Positions 1 to 9,390 of a stretch of 64,000 nucleotides of DNA are shown here, in pieces. How positions within the stretch are numbered: the first letter of the stretch is position 1; each line of letters begins with the position of its first letter. The notes under the pieces were generated by a model. That model was not told where the DNA came from. It searched no databases and saw only the letters and a list, made by a program, of their open reading frames with translations. This stretch comes from Nocardioides marinus (GTDB lineage: Bacteria > Actinomycetota > Actinomycetes > Propionibacteriales > Nocardioidaceae). The translations under genes and the position numbers were made by a program. Where the stretch lies: NCBI RefSeq assembly GCF_013408145.1, contig NZ_JACBZI010000001.1, positions 4,044,001-4,108,000 on the forward strand, read 5' to 3'.

Positions 1-1566
1 GCCGGGCGGGGCGACCTCGAGCTGCGGCTGCCCGACGTGCGCGCGATGCTCGACGACCGGCTCGCCGGCCGGCCGACCCGCGCGAACTTCCGCACCGGCA
101 CGCTGACGGTCTGCACCATGGTGCCGATGCGCTCGGTGCCGCACCGCGTCATCTGCCTGGTGGGCCTCGACGACGGGGTCTTCCCGCGGGTGGGTGCGGT
201 CGACGGCGACGACGTGCTCGCGCGCGACCCGCTCACCGGGGAGCGCGACCCCCGCAGCGAGGACCGCCAGCTCTTCCTCGACGCCGTCCTGGCCGCCACC
301 GACACCCTGGTCATCACCTGCACCGGCAGCAACGAGTACTCCGGCCAGGAGCGGCCCCCCGCCGTCCCGGTGGGCGAGCTGCTCGACGCCCTCGACGTCA
401 CGGCCACGCCGCCGGGGGCGGCCGCGTCGGTGCGGGGCGTGGTGCGGGTCGAGCACCCGCTGCAGCCCTTCGACGAGCGCAACTTCGAGGCCGGCCGGCT
501 CGGCACCGACGCCCCCTTCTCCCACGACCGCACGGCGTTGGCCGCGGCCCGCGCCGCCCGCGGGGAGCGCGTCCCGGCCCCGCCTTTGCTCAGCGCGCCG
601 CTGCCGCCGCCCGGCCCCGGCGACGTCCAGCTCGAGGACCTCGTCGCCTTCTTCTGCCGTCGCGGCGGGCCGGTCGCCGGGTTCCTCTCCGCCCAACGCC
701 TCGACGTCGCCCTCCCCCGTGCGGACGAACCGCTCGAGGACGGCCTGCCGGTCGAGCTCGACCAGCTGCAGCGCTGGCAGGTGGGGGACCGACTGCTCGC
801 CGACCTGCTCTCCGGCGCAGACCCAGACCAGGTCCGCCAGCAGGAGTGGCGCCGAGGCGCCCTCCCGCCGGGGCAGCTGGGCTGGCGGCTGCTCACCGAC
901 CTGCTCGGCGAGGTGGCCCCGATCGCGGCGGCGGCCCGCGACCTGCGCACCCGACCCGCGAGCCAGGTCGACGTCGACGTCGACCTCGGGGGCGGGCGTA
1001 GGCTGCGGGGCACCGTCCCGGACGTCTTCGGCGACCGGTTGGTGCCGGTCTCCTTCTCGCGCCTCGGCGCCGCGCACCGGCTGACGTCGTGGTTGCGGCT
1101 GCTGGCGCTCGCGGCCAGTGACGAGGAGCGCAGCTGGACCGCCCACACGCTGGGGCGGCCCACCTCGTCGCGGTCCCGTGACGTGGTGGGCACCTCGCTG
1201 CTGGGCCCCCTCGACCACACCGCCCGCGACCTGCTCGGCGACCTGGTCGCGATGCGTGACCGGGGCCTGTGCGAGCCGCTGCCGCTGCCGCTGAAGGCCT
1301 CCTTCGCCTACGCCAAGCTCCGGCGCACGCAGGGCACCGTCGACGAGGCGCTGCGCAAGGCCGGCTGGGACTGGGACGACGGCAAGTACCCCGGCGAGTG
1401 CTCAGACCCTGCGCACGTGGCGGCGTGGGGCGCGGGTGCCGGGCTGCCGGGGCTGGACCAGCCTCCGGGGCCGGACGAGGACCACCCGGGGGAGACCACC
1501 CGCTTCGGGGCGCTCTCACTGCGGCTGTGGGGCCCGCTGCTGACCAGGGAGCAGGGCAGCTGGTGA
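1..1566 (+). CDS. recC: RecC-like exonuclease V subunit gamma, C-terminal part
   Basis: The reading frame is open from base 1, so the gene begins before the window; 521 codons are visible. RecC recognises Chi and splits the DNA strands in the RecBCD helicase-nuclease that processes double-strand breaks. The visible part holds the inactive helicase-like motif region (VPMRSVPHRVICLVGLDDG near the start) and the C-terminal nuclease-like fold of the family. The stop codon TGA at 1564-1566 overlaps the GTG start of recB, and recB and recD follow, which fixes the identity. It is likely the first gene of a recCBD operon. Nothing in it looks broken. Confidence 0.9.
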   Translation, partial: AGRGDLELRLPDVRAMLDDRLAGRPTRANFRTGTLTVCTMVPMRSVPHRVICLVGLDDGVFPRVGAVDGDDVLARDPLTGERDPRSEDRQLFLDAVLAATDTLVITCTGSNEYSGQERPPAVPVGELLDALDVTATPPGAAASVRGVVRVEHPLQPFDERNFEAGRLGTDAPFSHDRTALAAARAARGERVPAPPLLSAPLPPPGPGDVQLEDLVAFFCRRGGPVAGFLSAQRLDVALPRADEPLEDGLPVELDQLQRWQVGDRLLADLLSGADPDQVRQQEWRRGALPPGQLGWRLLTDLLGEVAPIAAAARDLRTRPASQVDVDVDLGGGRRLRGTVPDVFGDRLVPVSFSRLGAAHRLTSWLRLLALAASDEERSWTAHTLGRPTSSRSRDVVGTSLLGPLDHTARDLLGDLVAMRDRGLCEPLPLPLKASFAYAKLRRTQGTVDEALRKAGWDWDDGKYPGECSDPAHVAAWGAGAGLPGLDQPPGPDEDHPGETTRFGALSLRLWGPLLTREQGSW

Positions 1567-4500
1567 GCGCCGAGGTGGACGGAGCGACGATGCGCGACTT
1601 CGACGTGACGGGGCCGTTGCCCCAGCAGGGGACCACCCTGCTCGAGGCCAGCGCCGGCACCGGCAAGACCTACACGGTGGGCGCCCTGGTCACCCGCTAC
1701 GTCGCCGAGGGGCGCGCCCGGCTGGGCGAGATGCTGGTCATCACCTTCGGCCGGGCCGCGAGCCAGGAGCTGCGCGAGCGGGTCCGCGACGCCCTCGTCG
1801 GGGCGGAGCGGGCGCTGGCGGACCCGGCCACCGCGGACACCGACGACACCCTCGTGTGGTGGCTGCTGGCGCAGGAGCCCGCCCAGCGCCCGGTGATGCG
1901 CGAGCGGCTGCGCGACGCGCTGGCCGACTTCGACAGCGCCACGATCGCCACCACCCACCAGTTCTGCCAGCTGGTGCTGCGCTCGCTCGGTGTCGCCGGC
2001 GACACCGAGGCCGGCGCCCGGTTGGTCGAGGACCTCGACGACCTGGTGGTCGAGGTCGTCGACGACCTCTACCTCGGCCGGTTCGCCGCCGACCGGGAGC
2101 CGCCGCCGTTCGGCCGCGACGTGGCGCTGGAGCTGGGGCGGGCCGCCGTCGGCGACCCGCAGGCTCAGCTCCCCGACGCGCCGGGCGCGTCCCCGGCCGG
2201 GCAGGCCCGGGTCGGGTTCGCCCGCGACGTACGCCGTGAGCTCGACCGCCGCAAGCGACGGCTGGGCCTGCTGGGCTACGACGACCTGCTCTCACGGCTC
2301 GACGCCACCCTCGCCGACCCGGCCGCGCCGGCCCGGGACCGGATGCGCGACCGCTGGCGGGTGGTGCTGGTCGACGAGTTCCAGGACACCGACCCGGTGC
2401 AGTGGAGCGTGCTGCGCCGCGCCTTCCACGGGCACGCCACGATGGTCCTGATCGGCGACCCCAAGCAGGCGATCTACGCCTTCCGCGGAGGCGACGTCGT
2501 GACCTACCTCGCCGCCGCCCGCGACGCCTCGGACCGGGCCACCCTGGCGGTCAACCGGCGCTCCGACACCGCCCTGGTGCAGCGGCTCCAGGTGGTGCTC
2601 GAGGGTGCCGCGCTGGGCGACCCCGGCATCGTGGTGCACCCGGTCGGGTCGGTCCACGACGAGCGGCGCCTGGTGGGGGCCCCGCACCCCTCGCCGTTCC
2701 GGGTGCGGCGGCTGCCCCGTGACGGGTTCCGGCTGCGCAAGGGCCTCGTCGCGGCGCCCGAGGCCCGCCAGGCCGTCGCCGAGGACTGCGCCGCCGACAT
2801 CGCCGAGCTGCTCGCCTCCGGGGCCACCTGGTGCGGTGAGCCGCTGGTCGCCGAGCAGGTCGCGGTGATCGTCGCGGTGCGCGACCACGGCCTGCTGGTC
2901 CAGCGCGAGCTGCAGGCGCGCGGGGTCCCGGCGGTCCTGGCCGGCGGCGGCAACCTGCTGCGCACCCCCGCCGCGGCGGAGTGGACCACGCTGCTGGAGG
3001 CGATGACCCAGCCGCACCGCTCGGGCCTGGTCCGTGCGGCGGCGCTGACCAGCTTCTTCGGTCACGACGCCGCCACCCTCGACGCGCGGGGCGAGCAGCT
3101 GACCGGCGAGGTGGCCGACGTGCTGCGCGGCTGGGCACTGCTCGTGCGCGGTCGTGGCGTGGCGGCGCTGCTCGAGGCGGCCGAGGAGCGGGGGCTCGGG
3201 GCCCGGGTGCTGGCCCGTGTCGACGGCGAGCGGCTGCTCACCGACCTGCGTCACCTCGGTCAGCTGCTCCACGAGGCCGCGCTGCGCGACCAGCTGGGGC
3301 TCACCGGCGTCCTGGGATGGCTGCGGGAGGAGTCGCGCGGGTCGGCCGAGCGCCCCCGCCGCCTGGACTCCGACGCGGCCGCGGTGCAGATCGTGACCGT
3401 CCACGGCTCCAAGGGCCTGCAGTACCCCGTCACCTACCTCCCCTTCGCCTACCAGCAGTTCCCCTTCCCCTCGCAGGTCGCTCGCTACCACGAGGGCGGG
3501 GAGCGGATGCTCGACGTCAGCGGCCGCGGTGATGAGTGGGCCCGCCGTGAGGCGCTGCACCGCGCCGAGGAGGCCGGCGAGGAGCTGCGCGACCTCTACG
3601 TCGCCCTCACCCGGGCCCAGTCCCAGGTCGTGACGTGGTGGGCCCCCACGGCCAACACCCGTCACGGCGGGCTGCACCGGTTGCTGTTCGGGCGACAGCC
3701 GGGGACCGCCGAGGTCCCCGACGTGCAGGAGCCACGCGAGGACGAGTACGCCGAGCGGGTCCTGGGCCTGCTCGAGCAGCTCGGCGGCCCGACCGCCGAG
3801 GTCGTCGAGCCGGCCACCGAGCGCCCGGAGCCGGCCGCGGGCGAGCGGCCCCGGCTGGCCGTGCGGACCTTCGGTCGCGAGGTCGACACCGCCTGGCGGC
3901 GTACCTCCTACTCCGGCCTGGTGCGGGTCGAGGAGCAGGCGGCGCCTGCGGTCGGCAGCGAGCCCCCCGTCACCGTGCTGACCGACGAGCCCGACGAGTC
4001 CCTCGCCGACCTGCCGGACCTGCCCGACCCCACCCCGGACGCCGAGCCGGCGCATCCTTCACCGGTCTCCCCGATGGCCGAGCTCCCTGCCGGGGCGGCC
4101 TTCGGCTCCCTGGTGCACGCCGTGCTCGAGCACGCCGACCCCGACGCCCCCGACCTGGAGGCGGAGCTGCGCGCCCGCGTGGGGGAGGAGCTGCGCTGGT
4201 GGCCGGTCGACGTCGACCCCGACGCGCTGGCCGCCGCCCTGGTGCCGCTGCACCACACGCCCCTGGGGCCGCTGGCCGGTGACCGCACGCTCGCGCAGGT
4301 CCCCCTGCGCGACCGGCTGCGCGAGCTGGACTTCGAGCTGCCCCTGGCCGGCGGCGACCGAGCGGGGGGTGGTCGTCCCGCCCACCGCGTCGGCGACGTC
4401 GCCGACCTGCTGCGGGCGCACCTCCCGGACGGCGACCCGCTCCTGCCGTACGCCGACCGGCTGGCCCGCCCGCCCTTGGCCGACCAGTCGCTCACCGGCT

Positions 4501-4919
4501 ACCTCGGCGGGTCGGTCGACGCCGTCCTGCGGGTGGGCTCCGGCGCCGACCAGCGGTTCCTGGTCGTGGACTACAAGACGAACCTCCTCGGGGAGGCGGG
4601 GCGCCCCCCGACGGCCGCCGACTACGCACCGGCGGCGCTGGCCGAGGCGATGCTGCACAGCCACTACCCCCTCCAGGCGCTGCTCTACAGCGTGGTCGCC
4701 CACCGCTACCTGCGCTGGCGGCTGCCCGGCTACGACCCCGACACGCACCTCGGCGGCGTGCTCTACCTCTACCTGCGCGGCATGTGCGGCCCGGACACCC
4801 CGACCACCGCCGGCGTCCCCGCCGGCGTGTTCTCCTGGCGCCCGCCCGCCGCGCTGGTCACCGCGCTCTCCGACCTGCTCGACGCGCCCGTCCCGACCGT
4901 GACCGGGGAGGCCCGATGA
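1563..4919 (+). CDS. recB: RecB-like exodeoxyribonuclease V subunit beta
   Basis: 1118 residues. This is the 3'-5' helicase and only nuclease subunit of RecBCD. UvrD-like motifs are visible in order: Walker A (ASAGTGKT, about residues 29-36), motif II with DEFQDTD near residue 270, and motif V-like VTVHGSKGLQYP near 610. The C-terminal RecB nuclease domain carries its active-site VVDYKTN near residue 1000. I chose GTG at 1563 because it overlaps the recC stop and puts the Walker A motif at the usual distance from the N terminus; the frame is open much further upstream only because of high GC. The stop overlaps the recD ATG by four bases. Confidence 0.93.
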   Translation: MSAEVDGATMRDFDVTGPLPQQGTTLLEASAGTGKTYTVGALVTRYVAEGRARLGEMLVITFGRAASQELRERVRDALVGAERALADPATADTDDTLVWWLLAQEPAQRPVMRERLRDALADFDSATIATTHQFCQLVLRSLGVAGDTEAGARLVEDLDDLVVEVVDDLYLGRFAADREPPPFGRDVALELGRAAVGDPQAQLPDAPGASPAGQARVGFARDVRRELDRRKRRLGLLGYDDLLSRLDATLADPAAPARDRMRDRWRVVLVDEFQDTDPVQWSVLRRAFHGHATMVLIGDPKQAIYAFRGGDVVTYLAAARDASDRATLAVNRRSDTALVQRLQVVLEGAALGDPGIVVHPVGSVHDERRLVGAPHPSPFRVRRLPRDGFRLRKGLVAAPEARQAVAEDCAADIAELLASGATWCGEPLVAEQVAVIVAVRDHGLLVQRELQARGVPAVLAGGGNLLRTPAAAEWTTLLEAMTQPHRSGLVRAAALTSFFGHDAATLDARGEQLTGEVADVLRGWALLVRGRGVAALLEAAEERGLGARVLARVDGERLLTDLRHLGQLLHEAALRDQLGLTGVLGWLREESRGSAERPRRLDSDAAAVQIVTVHGSKGLQYPVTYLPFAYQQFPFPSQVARYHEGGERMLDVSGRGDEWARREALHRAEEAGEELRDLYVALTRAQSQVVTWWAPTANTRHGGLHRLLFGRQPGTAEVPDVQEPREDEYAERVLGLLEQLGGPTAEVVEPATERPEPAAGERPRLAVRTFGREVDTAWRRTSYSGLVRVEEQAAPAVGSEPPVTVLTDEPDESLADLPDLPDPTPDAEPAHPSPVSPMAELPAGAAFGSLVHAVLEHADPDAPDLEAELRARVGEELRWWPVDVDPDALAAALVPLHHTPLGPLAGDRTLAQVPLRDRLRELDFELPLAGGDRAGGGRPAHRVGDVADLLRAHLPDGDPLLPYADRLARPPLADQSLTGYLGGSVDAVLRVGSGADQRFLVVDYKTNLLGEAGRPPTAADYAPAALAEAMLHSHYPLQALLYSVVAHRYLRWRLPGYDPDTHLGGVLYLYLRGMCGPDTPTTAGVPAGVFSWRPPAALVTALSDLLDAPVPTVTGEAR

Positions 4920-6688
4920 TCGAGCGCTTCGAGCCCACCGACGCCCACGACCGCCGGCTGGTCCCGGGCCTCGGCGGCCTGCTGGGGACCTTCAACGCCG
5001 CCGGTGTGCTGACCGCCGCCGACGTCCACACGGCGGTGCGGCTGGGCGAGCTGGTCGGCGAGGACGACGAGCGGCTGCGACTCGGGGTCGCCCTGGCGGT
5101 GCGCGCGGCCCGGCACGGCTCGGTCTGCGTGGACCTGACGGGTCTCGCCGACGGCGACGACCTGCCCTGGCCCGACAGTGACGGCTGGGCCGAGGACCTG
5201 GCGGCCTCGGCCTTCGCCGCCTCGTCGGTGGTGCGGGTCGAGCACGGCCTGGTCTACCTCGACCGGTACTGGCGCGAGGAGGGTCAGGTCCGCGACGACC
5301 TCGTACGCCGCGCGGAGGCCGCACCGCCCCAGGTCGACGCGACGCTCCTGGCTGCCCATGCCGAACGACTCTTCCCCGGTGCGGGGTCGGCCGACCAGCG
5401 CGCCGTCGCGCTCGCCGCGGCGCAGCAGTGGACCACCGTCCTCACCGGCGGCCCCGGCACCGGCAAGACCACCACCGTCGCGGGCCTGCTGGCCGTGCTG
5501 GCGGCGGAGGCGGCGTCCGGCCCCGACCCCCGCGAGCTGCGGATCGCCCTGACCGCTCCGACCGGCAAGGCCGCGGCGCGGCTGCTGGAATCGGTGCGGG
5601 AGGCGCAGGAGCGGCCGGGCGCGGGGTTCGACGCCGACGACCGGCGACGCCTCGACGGGCTGACGGCCACCACGATGCACCGGCTGCTGGGCTGGCGCCC
5701 GGACTCCACGACCCGCTTCCGGCACCACCGCGGCAACACCCTGCCCCACGACGTCGTCGTGGTCGACGAGACCTCGATGGTCTCGCTCACGATGATGGCG
5801 CGGCTGCTCGAGGCGGTGCGCTCCGATGCCCGGCTGGTGCTGGTCGGCGACCCCGACCAGCTGGCGTCGGTCGAGGCCGGAGCGGTGCTGGCCGACCTGG
5901 TCGGGGGGCTGGCGGCACGGGCGCCGGCCGCGGTCACCGGGCTCACCACCACCCGGCGCTACGGCGCGGAGATCGGCGCGCTGGCCCAGGCGCTGCGCGA
6001 CGGGGACGCCGAGGAGGTGCTGCGCCGCCTGGACGCCGGGGCCGACGGCGTACGACGCCTCGACCCGGAGGACCCGGCGGCCCTCGCCGCCCTGCGCGAG
6101 CGCCTGCTGGCCCAGGCTCGCTCGCTGCACGTGCTCGCCGAGGCCGGCCGCGCCGAGGAGGCGCTCTCGCTCACCGAGGAGCACCGGTTGCTGTGCGCCC
6201 ACCGCGACGGCCCGCACGGCGCCCGCCACTGGAACGCCCTGGTCGAGCGCTCACTGGGGGAGGAGCTGGGCGCGTTCCTGGGCGCGCACGGCCAGGAGTG
6301 GTACCCCGGCCGCCCGGTGCTGGTCACCAGCAACGACTACGGGCTGGGGCTGTTCAACGGCGACACCGGGGTCACCGTGCGCGACGGCGAGCAGCTGCGC
6401 GTGGTGGTGGCCGGCGCGTCGGCGTACTCCACGTCGCGGCTCTCCGACGTCGAGACCCTGCACGCGATGACGGTGCACAAGAGCCAGGGCAGCCAGGCGC
6501 GGCACGTGAGCGTGCTGCTGCCGCCGCAGGACTCTCCGCTGCTGACGCGCGAGCTGCTCTACACCGCGGTGACCCGCGCCCGCGAGAGCGTGACCGTGGT
6601 CGCCTCGCCCGAGGCGGTCCGGGCCGCGGTCGAGCGGCGCGTCCAGCGGGCCAGCGGGTTGCGGCCCCGACTGGCGCTCCCGTCCTGA
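4916..6688 (+). CDS. recD: RecD-like exodeoxyribonuclease V subunit alpha
   Basis: 590 residues, the 5'-3' motor of RecBCD. An N-terminal domain precedes the superfamily 1B helicase core: Walker A GGPGTGKTTT near residue 178, Walker B VVDETSMVS near 281, and the late motif MTVHKSQGSQ near 518, followed by the usual LYTAVTRAR segment. ATG at 4916 lies in an ATGA overlap with the recB stop, so the three subunits are probably co-translated. Length is normal for the family. Mycobacteria rely mostly on AdnAB for this job; a complete RecBCD trio is seen in other actinobacteria. Confidence 0.92.
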   Translation: MIERFEPTDAHDRRLVPGLGGLLGTFNAAGVLTAADVHTAVRLGELVGEDDERLRLGVALAVRAARHGSVCVDLTGLADGDDLPWPDSDGWAEDLAASAFAASSVVRVEHGLVYLDRYWREEGQVRDDLVRRAEAAPPQVDATLLAAHAERLFPGAGSADQRAVALAAAQQWTTVLTGGPGTGKTTTVAGLLAVLAAEAASGPDPRELRIALTAPTGKAAARLLESVREAQERPGAGFDADDRRRLDGLTATTMHRLLGWRPDSTTRFRHHRGNTLPHDVVVVDETSMVSLTMMARLLEAVRSDARLVLVGDPDQLASVEAGAVLADLVGGLAARAPAAVTGLTTTRRYGAEIGALAQALRDGDAEEVLRRLDAGADGVRRLDPEDPAALAALRERLLAQARSLHVLAEAGRAEEALSLTEEHRLLCAHRDGPHGARHWNALVERSLGEELGAFLGAHGQEWYPGRPVLVTSNDYGLGLFNGDTGVTVRDGEQLRVVVAGASAYSTSRLSDVETLHAMTVHKSQGSQARHVSVLLPPQDSPLLTRELLYTAVTRARESVTVVASPEAVRAAVERRVQRASGLRPRLALPS

Positions 6689-6751
6689 CCCTCGGCCGCT
6701 CGGCGGCTGCCACGGTCGCGGGACCGTGACGTGGGTGTCACACGTGGCGGT

Positions 6752-6757
6752 TAGGGT
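6752..6757 (+). promoter_or_regulatory. -10 hexamer of a leaderless promoter (ACT gene)
   Basis: TAGGGT ends six bases before the GTG at 6764, and there is no ribosome binding site in between. The spacing places transcription start at the start codon itself. Confidence 0.65.
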
Positions 6758-6763
6758 TCCCGG

Positions 6764-7372
6764 GTGCCGTTCCTGCTGCGTGTCGAGCTCCCCGACGTCC
6801 CCGGATCCCTGGGACGCCTGGCGGGAGCCATCGGTGAGGCCGGTGGCGACATCGAGGCGATCGAGATCGTCGAGAAGCGCCACGACGGCACCGCCGTCGA
6901 CGACGTGCTGCTCGAGCTGCCGCCCACGGCCATGCCCGACACCATCGTCTCGGCCTGCAACCAGCTGCCCGGCGTGCACGTGGTGTGGATCAGCCGGTAC
7001 GGCGCGGGCGGCAACCTCTTCCTCGACCTCGAGGCCGTCGAGGACCTCACCGCCAACCCGACGGAGGCGCTGGACCGGCTCGTCGACCTGCTGCCGGTGA
7101 CCTTCCGGGCCGACTGGGCCGCGCGGGTGCACCGCGCCGACGGGCTGCGCTACGCCACCGAGGCCGCGCCGACCGACCTGCCGTTCGTCGAGCTGGTCCG
7201 CACCGAGCGGGTCGAGGTCGAGGGCGACGACGTCAACGTCATGGTCGCCGCCCGGCTCGGGGGCAACGAGATCGTCGTCGTCGGTCGCCGCGGTGGTCCG
7301 GAGTTCCTCGACTCCGAGCTCGCGCGCGTCGGCCACCTCGCCGGCCTGGCGATGTCGATCCAGCGCGACTGA
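6764..7372 (+). CDS. ACT domain-containing protein
   Basis: 202 residues. The first 75 or so residues form an ACT domain (FLLRVELPDVPGSLGRLAGAIGEAGGDIEAI pattern: beta strand, loop with the PGSLGRLA turn, helix). ACT domains bind amino acids and regulate enzymes. The remaining 125 residues contain no catalytic motif I recognise. The GTG start is set by the promoter hexamer six bases upstream. The gene stands alone between recD and a convergent nitroreductase gene. It could sense an amino acid, but the ligand and partner cannot be read from the sequence. Confidence 0.8.
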   Translation: MPFLLRVELPDVPGSLGRLAGAIGEAGGDIEAIEIVEKRHDGTAVDDVLLELPPTAMPDTIVSACNQLPGVHVVWISRYGAGGNLFLDLEAVEDLTANPTEALDRLVDLLPVTFRADWAARVHRADGLRYATEAAPTDLPFVELVRTERVEVEGDDVNVMVAARLGGNEIVVVGRRGGPEFLDSELARVGHLAGLAMSIQRD

Positions 7373-7455
7373 GCGGCCGGGCACGAGGCACGAGTGCTCG
7401 GCGACGCGAAGGAAGCTCGAGCAAGGCGCACGTCCGAGGGACGAGGACGTCGTCG

Positions 7456-7471
7456 CCGGGTCGAGACCCGG
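7456..7471. terminator. Short perfect hairpin between convergent genes
   Basis: Arms CCGGGTC and GACCCGG are separated by GA. It lies 22 bases from the end of the nitroreductase gene in the gap between two converging genes, so a two-way terminator is plausible. There is no T-run. Confidence 0.35.
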
Positions 7472-7493
7472 TGACGTACGCGCCTACCCCAGG

Positions 7494-7937
7494 TCAGACC
7501 CGCTCGAGGATGAACACCGGGATCTCGCGGTCGGTGTTGGCCTGGTACTCCGCGTACGGCGCGTAGACCGCGACCGCGCGCTCCCACCACTGCGCGCGCT
7601 CCTCGCCCTCGGCGACCCGGGCGCGGTAGGTGTGCTTCTCGGCGCCGTCCTGGAGCTCGACCTCGGGGTGGGCGAGGAAGTTGTGGTACCACTCCGGGTG
7701 CTCGGGGTGGCCGCCCTTGGAGGCGACGGCGGCGTAGACGCCGTCGTGCTCGACCCGCATGACCGGGTTCTTGCGCAGGGCGCCGGACTTCACGCCGACC
7801 GAGGTGATGACCACGATCGGCCACTCCGGGTGGTCGGGGAGGGTGTTCGCGCGCTGCCCGTCGGAGGCCTCGTACTCGGCCACCTGGTTGCGGACCCACT
7901 CGGAGGGGCTGGGGACGTACTCACCTGTCAGTGCCAT
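7494..7937 (-). CDS. Deazaflavin (F420)-dependent nitroreductase family protein
   Basis: 147 residues from the ATG at 7937; a GTG three codons earlier (7946) is an alternative start. The sequence matches the DDN family of split beta-barrel F420 enzymes: an N-terminal WV..Q..EY helix, the PIVVITSVGVKSGALRKNPVM segment that contacts the deazaflavin, the VAASKGGHPEHPEWYHNFLA segment and a final WWERAVAVYAPYAEYQ helix. Members reduce nitro compounds, quinones or unsaturated bonds with F420H2. It is a single gene, divergent from menB, so a role in menaquinone redox chemistry is conceivable but only inferred. Confidence 0.85.
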   Translation of the reverse strand: MALTGEYVPSPSEWVRNQVAEYEASDGQRANTLPDHPEWPIVVITSVGVKSGALRKNPVMRVEHDGVYAAVASKGGHPEHPEWYHNFLAHPEVELQDGAEKHTYRARVAEGEERAQWWERAVAVYAPYAEYQANTDREIPVFILERV

Positions 7938-7980
7938 GCCCACCACAACACCGGTGGACCGCCGACTCTTCCACCCCCGC

Positions 7981-7986
7981 TAGGTT
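7981..7986 (+). promoter_or_regulatory. -10 hexamer of a leaderless promoter (menB)
   Basis: TAGGTT, then seven bases, then the ATG at 7994. No Shine-Dalgarno sequence is present. Confidence 0.65.
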
Positions 7987-7993
7987 GCCTGCC

Positions 7994-8929
7994 ATGAGCG
8001 CGATCGACGGCGTGTCCGACATCTTCGACCCCGAGCAGTGGGACGAGGTCCCCGGCTTCGAGGGACTCACCGACCTGACCTACCACCGCGCGAAGGCGCA
8101 CGGCACCGTCCGGGTGGCCTTCGACCGGCCCGACGTGCTCAACGCCTTCCGCCCGCACACCGTCGACGAGCTGCTGACGGTGCTGGAGCACGCGCGCACC
8201 TCCGCCGACGTCGGCTGCGTGCTCCTGACCGGCAACGGGCCGAGCGAGAAGAACGGCAAGCACTCCTTCTGCACCGGCGGCGACCAGCGCATCCGCGGCA
8301 AGGCCGGCTACCAGTACGAGACCGACGGTCACGATGACGCCGGCGCCCCGCCGAACCCGATCGACAAGGCCCGGCTGGCGCGGCTGCACATCCTCGAGGT
8401 GCAGCGGCTGATCCGGTTCATGCCCAAGGTCGTCATCTGCGTGGTCCCGGGCTGGGCCGCCGGTGGTGGGCACTCGCTGCACGTCGTCTCCGACCTGACG
8501 CTGGCCAGCCTCGAGCACGCCCGCTTCAAGCAGACCGACGCCGACGTCGGCTCCTTCGACGGAGGCTTCGGGTCGGCGTACCTCGCGCGCCAGGTCGGCC
8601 AGAAGATCGCCCGCGAGATCTTCTTCCTCGCCCAGGAGTACTCCGCCGAGGACGGGGTGCGGATGGGCACCGTCAACCGGGCCGTCCCGCACGCCGAGCT
8701 CGAGCAGGTCGCCCTGGAGTGGGGCCGGCTCATCAACGGCAAGAGCCCCACCGCCCAGCGGATGCTGAAGTACTCCTTCAACGCCATCGACGACGGCTTG
8801 GTCGGCCAGCAGCTCTTCGCCGGCGAGACCACGCGCCTGGCATACATGACCGACGAGGCCCAGGAGGGCCGCGACCAGTTCCTCGAGAAGCGGGACCCCG
8901 ACTGGAGCCCGTACCCCTGGTACTACTGA
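7994..8929 (+). CDS. menB: 1,4-dihydroxy-2-naphthoyl-CoA synthase
   Basis: 311 residues, crotonase fold. MenB closes the second ring of menaquinone from o-succinylbenzoyl-CoA. It is told apart from ordinary enoyl-CoA hydratases by its length, the N-terminal extension, the SFCTGGDQRIRGKAGY segment that covers the active site, and the SFDGGFGSAYLAR motif. The ATG at 7994 is fixed by the promoter hexamer just upstream; the open frame continues further up but would run through the promoter. Other men genes are not in the window. Confidence 0.9.
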   Translation: MSAIDGVSDIFDPEQWDEVPGFEGLTDLTYHRAKAHGTVRVAFDRPDVLNAFRPHTVDELLTVLEHARTSADVGCVLLTGNGPSEKNGKHSFCTGGDQRIRGKAGYQYETDGHDDAGAPPNPIDKARLARLHILEVQRLIRFMPKVVICVVPGWAAGGGHSLHVVSDLTLASLEHARFKQTDADVGSFDGGFGSAYLARQVGQKIAREIFFLAQEYSAEDGVRMGTVNRAVPHAELEQVALEWGRLINGKSPTAQRMLKYSFNAIDDGLVGQQLFAGETTRLAYMTDEAQEGRDQFLEKRDPDWSPYPWYY

Positions 8930-8993
8930 GCCGTCCGGCGAGCCCGGACCAGACCACACCCCGCCGTACGCCGGCGAGGAGGAGACTCGCCGC

Positions 8994-9326
8994 ATGCGCT
9001 CCTCGTTGGTCGTCCTCGCCGTGTCCGCCGCCCTCGCCTCGCCTGCCCTGACCGGGTGCTCCTTCGAGGCCTCGGTGGGTGGTGCGCCCGCGATCGACCG
9101 GGAGGCGCTGGAGCAGAAGATCAGCGACCAGCTGGCCGAGCAGGTGGGGCGTGCACCGGAGGAGATCGTCTGCCCGGGCGACCTCGACGCCGAGGTCGAC
9201 ACCACCATGGAGTGCACGCTCAACGACAGCGGCGAGTCCTACGCCGTCGCCATCACCGTCACCTCCGTGGACGAGGACACCGAGCAGGTCCTCTTCGACA
9301 TCGAGGTGGCCGAGACCGCCAGCTGA
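8994..9326 (+). CDS. DUF4333-type secreted lipoprotein
   Basis: 110 residues. A short signal peptide ends in a lipobox (LTGC, cysteine near residue 22), so the mature protein should be tethered to the outer face of the membrane. The rest shows the DUF4333 pattern: a helix IDREALEQKISDQLAEQVG, then a conserved VCPGDL and a second cysteine in TMECTL. Those two cysteines probably form a disulfide. A strong site GAGGAGGAG precedes the ATG by nine bases. Function unknown. Confidence 0.8.
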   Translation: MRSSLVVLAVSAALASPALTGCSFEASVGGAPAIDREALEQKISDQLAEQVGRAPEEIVCPGDLDAEVDTTMECTLNDSGESYAVAITVTSVDEDTEQVLFDIEVAETAS

Positions 9327-9332
9327 GCCGCA

Positions 9333-9371
9333 GGATGCGCCGGCTCGGTGCGGAAGGATGCGCCGGTTCGG
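9333..9371 (+). repeat. Two direct copies of the palindrome half-site
   Basis: GGATGCGCCGGCTCGG (9333-9348) and GGATGCGCCGGTTCGG (9356-9371) lie 23 bases apart. They differ by one base and resemble the right arm of the palindromes at 10097 and 10140. The first also forms a six-base hairpin with GAGCCG at 9325-9330 just after the lipoprotein stop codon. Confidence 0.5.
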
Positions 9372-9377
9372 CGGGTC

Positions 9378-9383
9378 TAGGGT
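9378..9383 (+). promoter_or_regulatory. -10 hexamer of a leaderless promoter (sirtuin)
   Basis: TAGGGT followed by seven bases and the GTG at 9391. Confidence 0.65.
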
Positions 9384-9390
9384 GTCGGGC

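Noticed and set aside
2292..4055. Open frame of 587 codons antisense to recB
   Set aside because: The plus strand encodes clear RecB motifs here. GC-rich DNA gives long antisense open frames; this one is low in recognisable motifs and full of Gly, Arg and Val.
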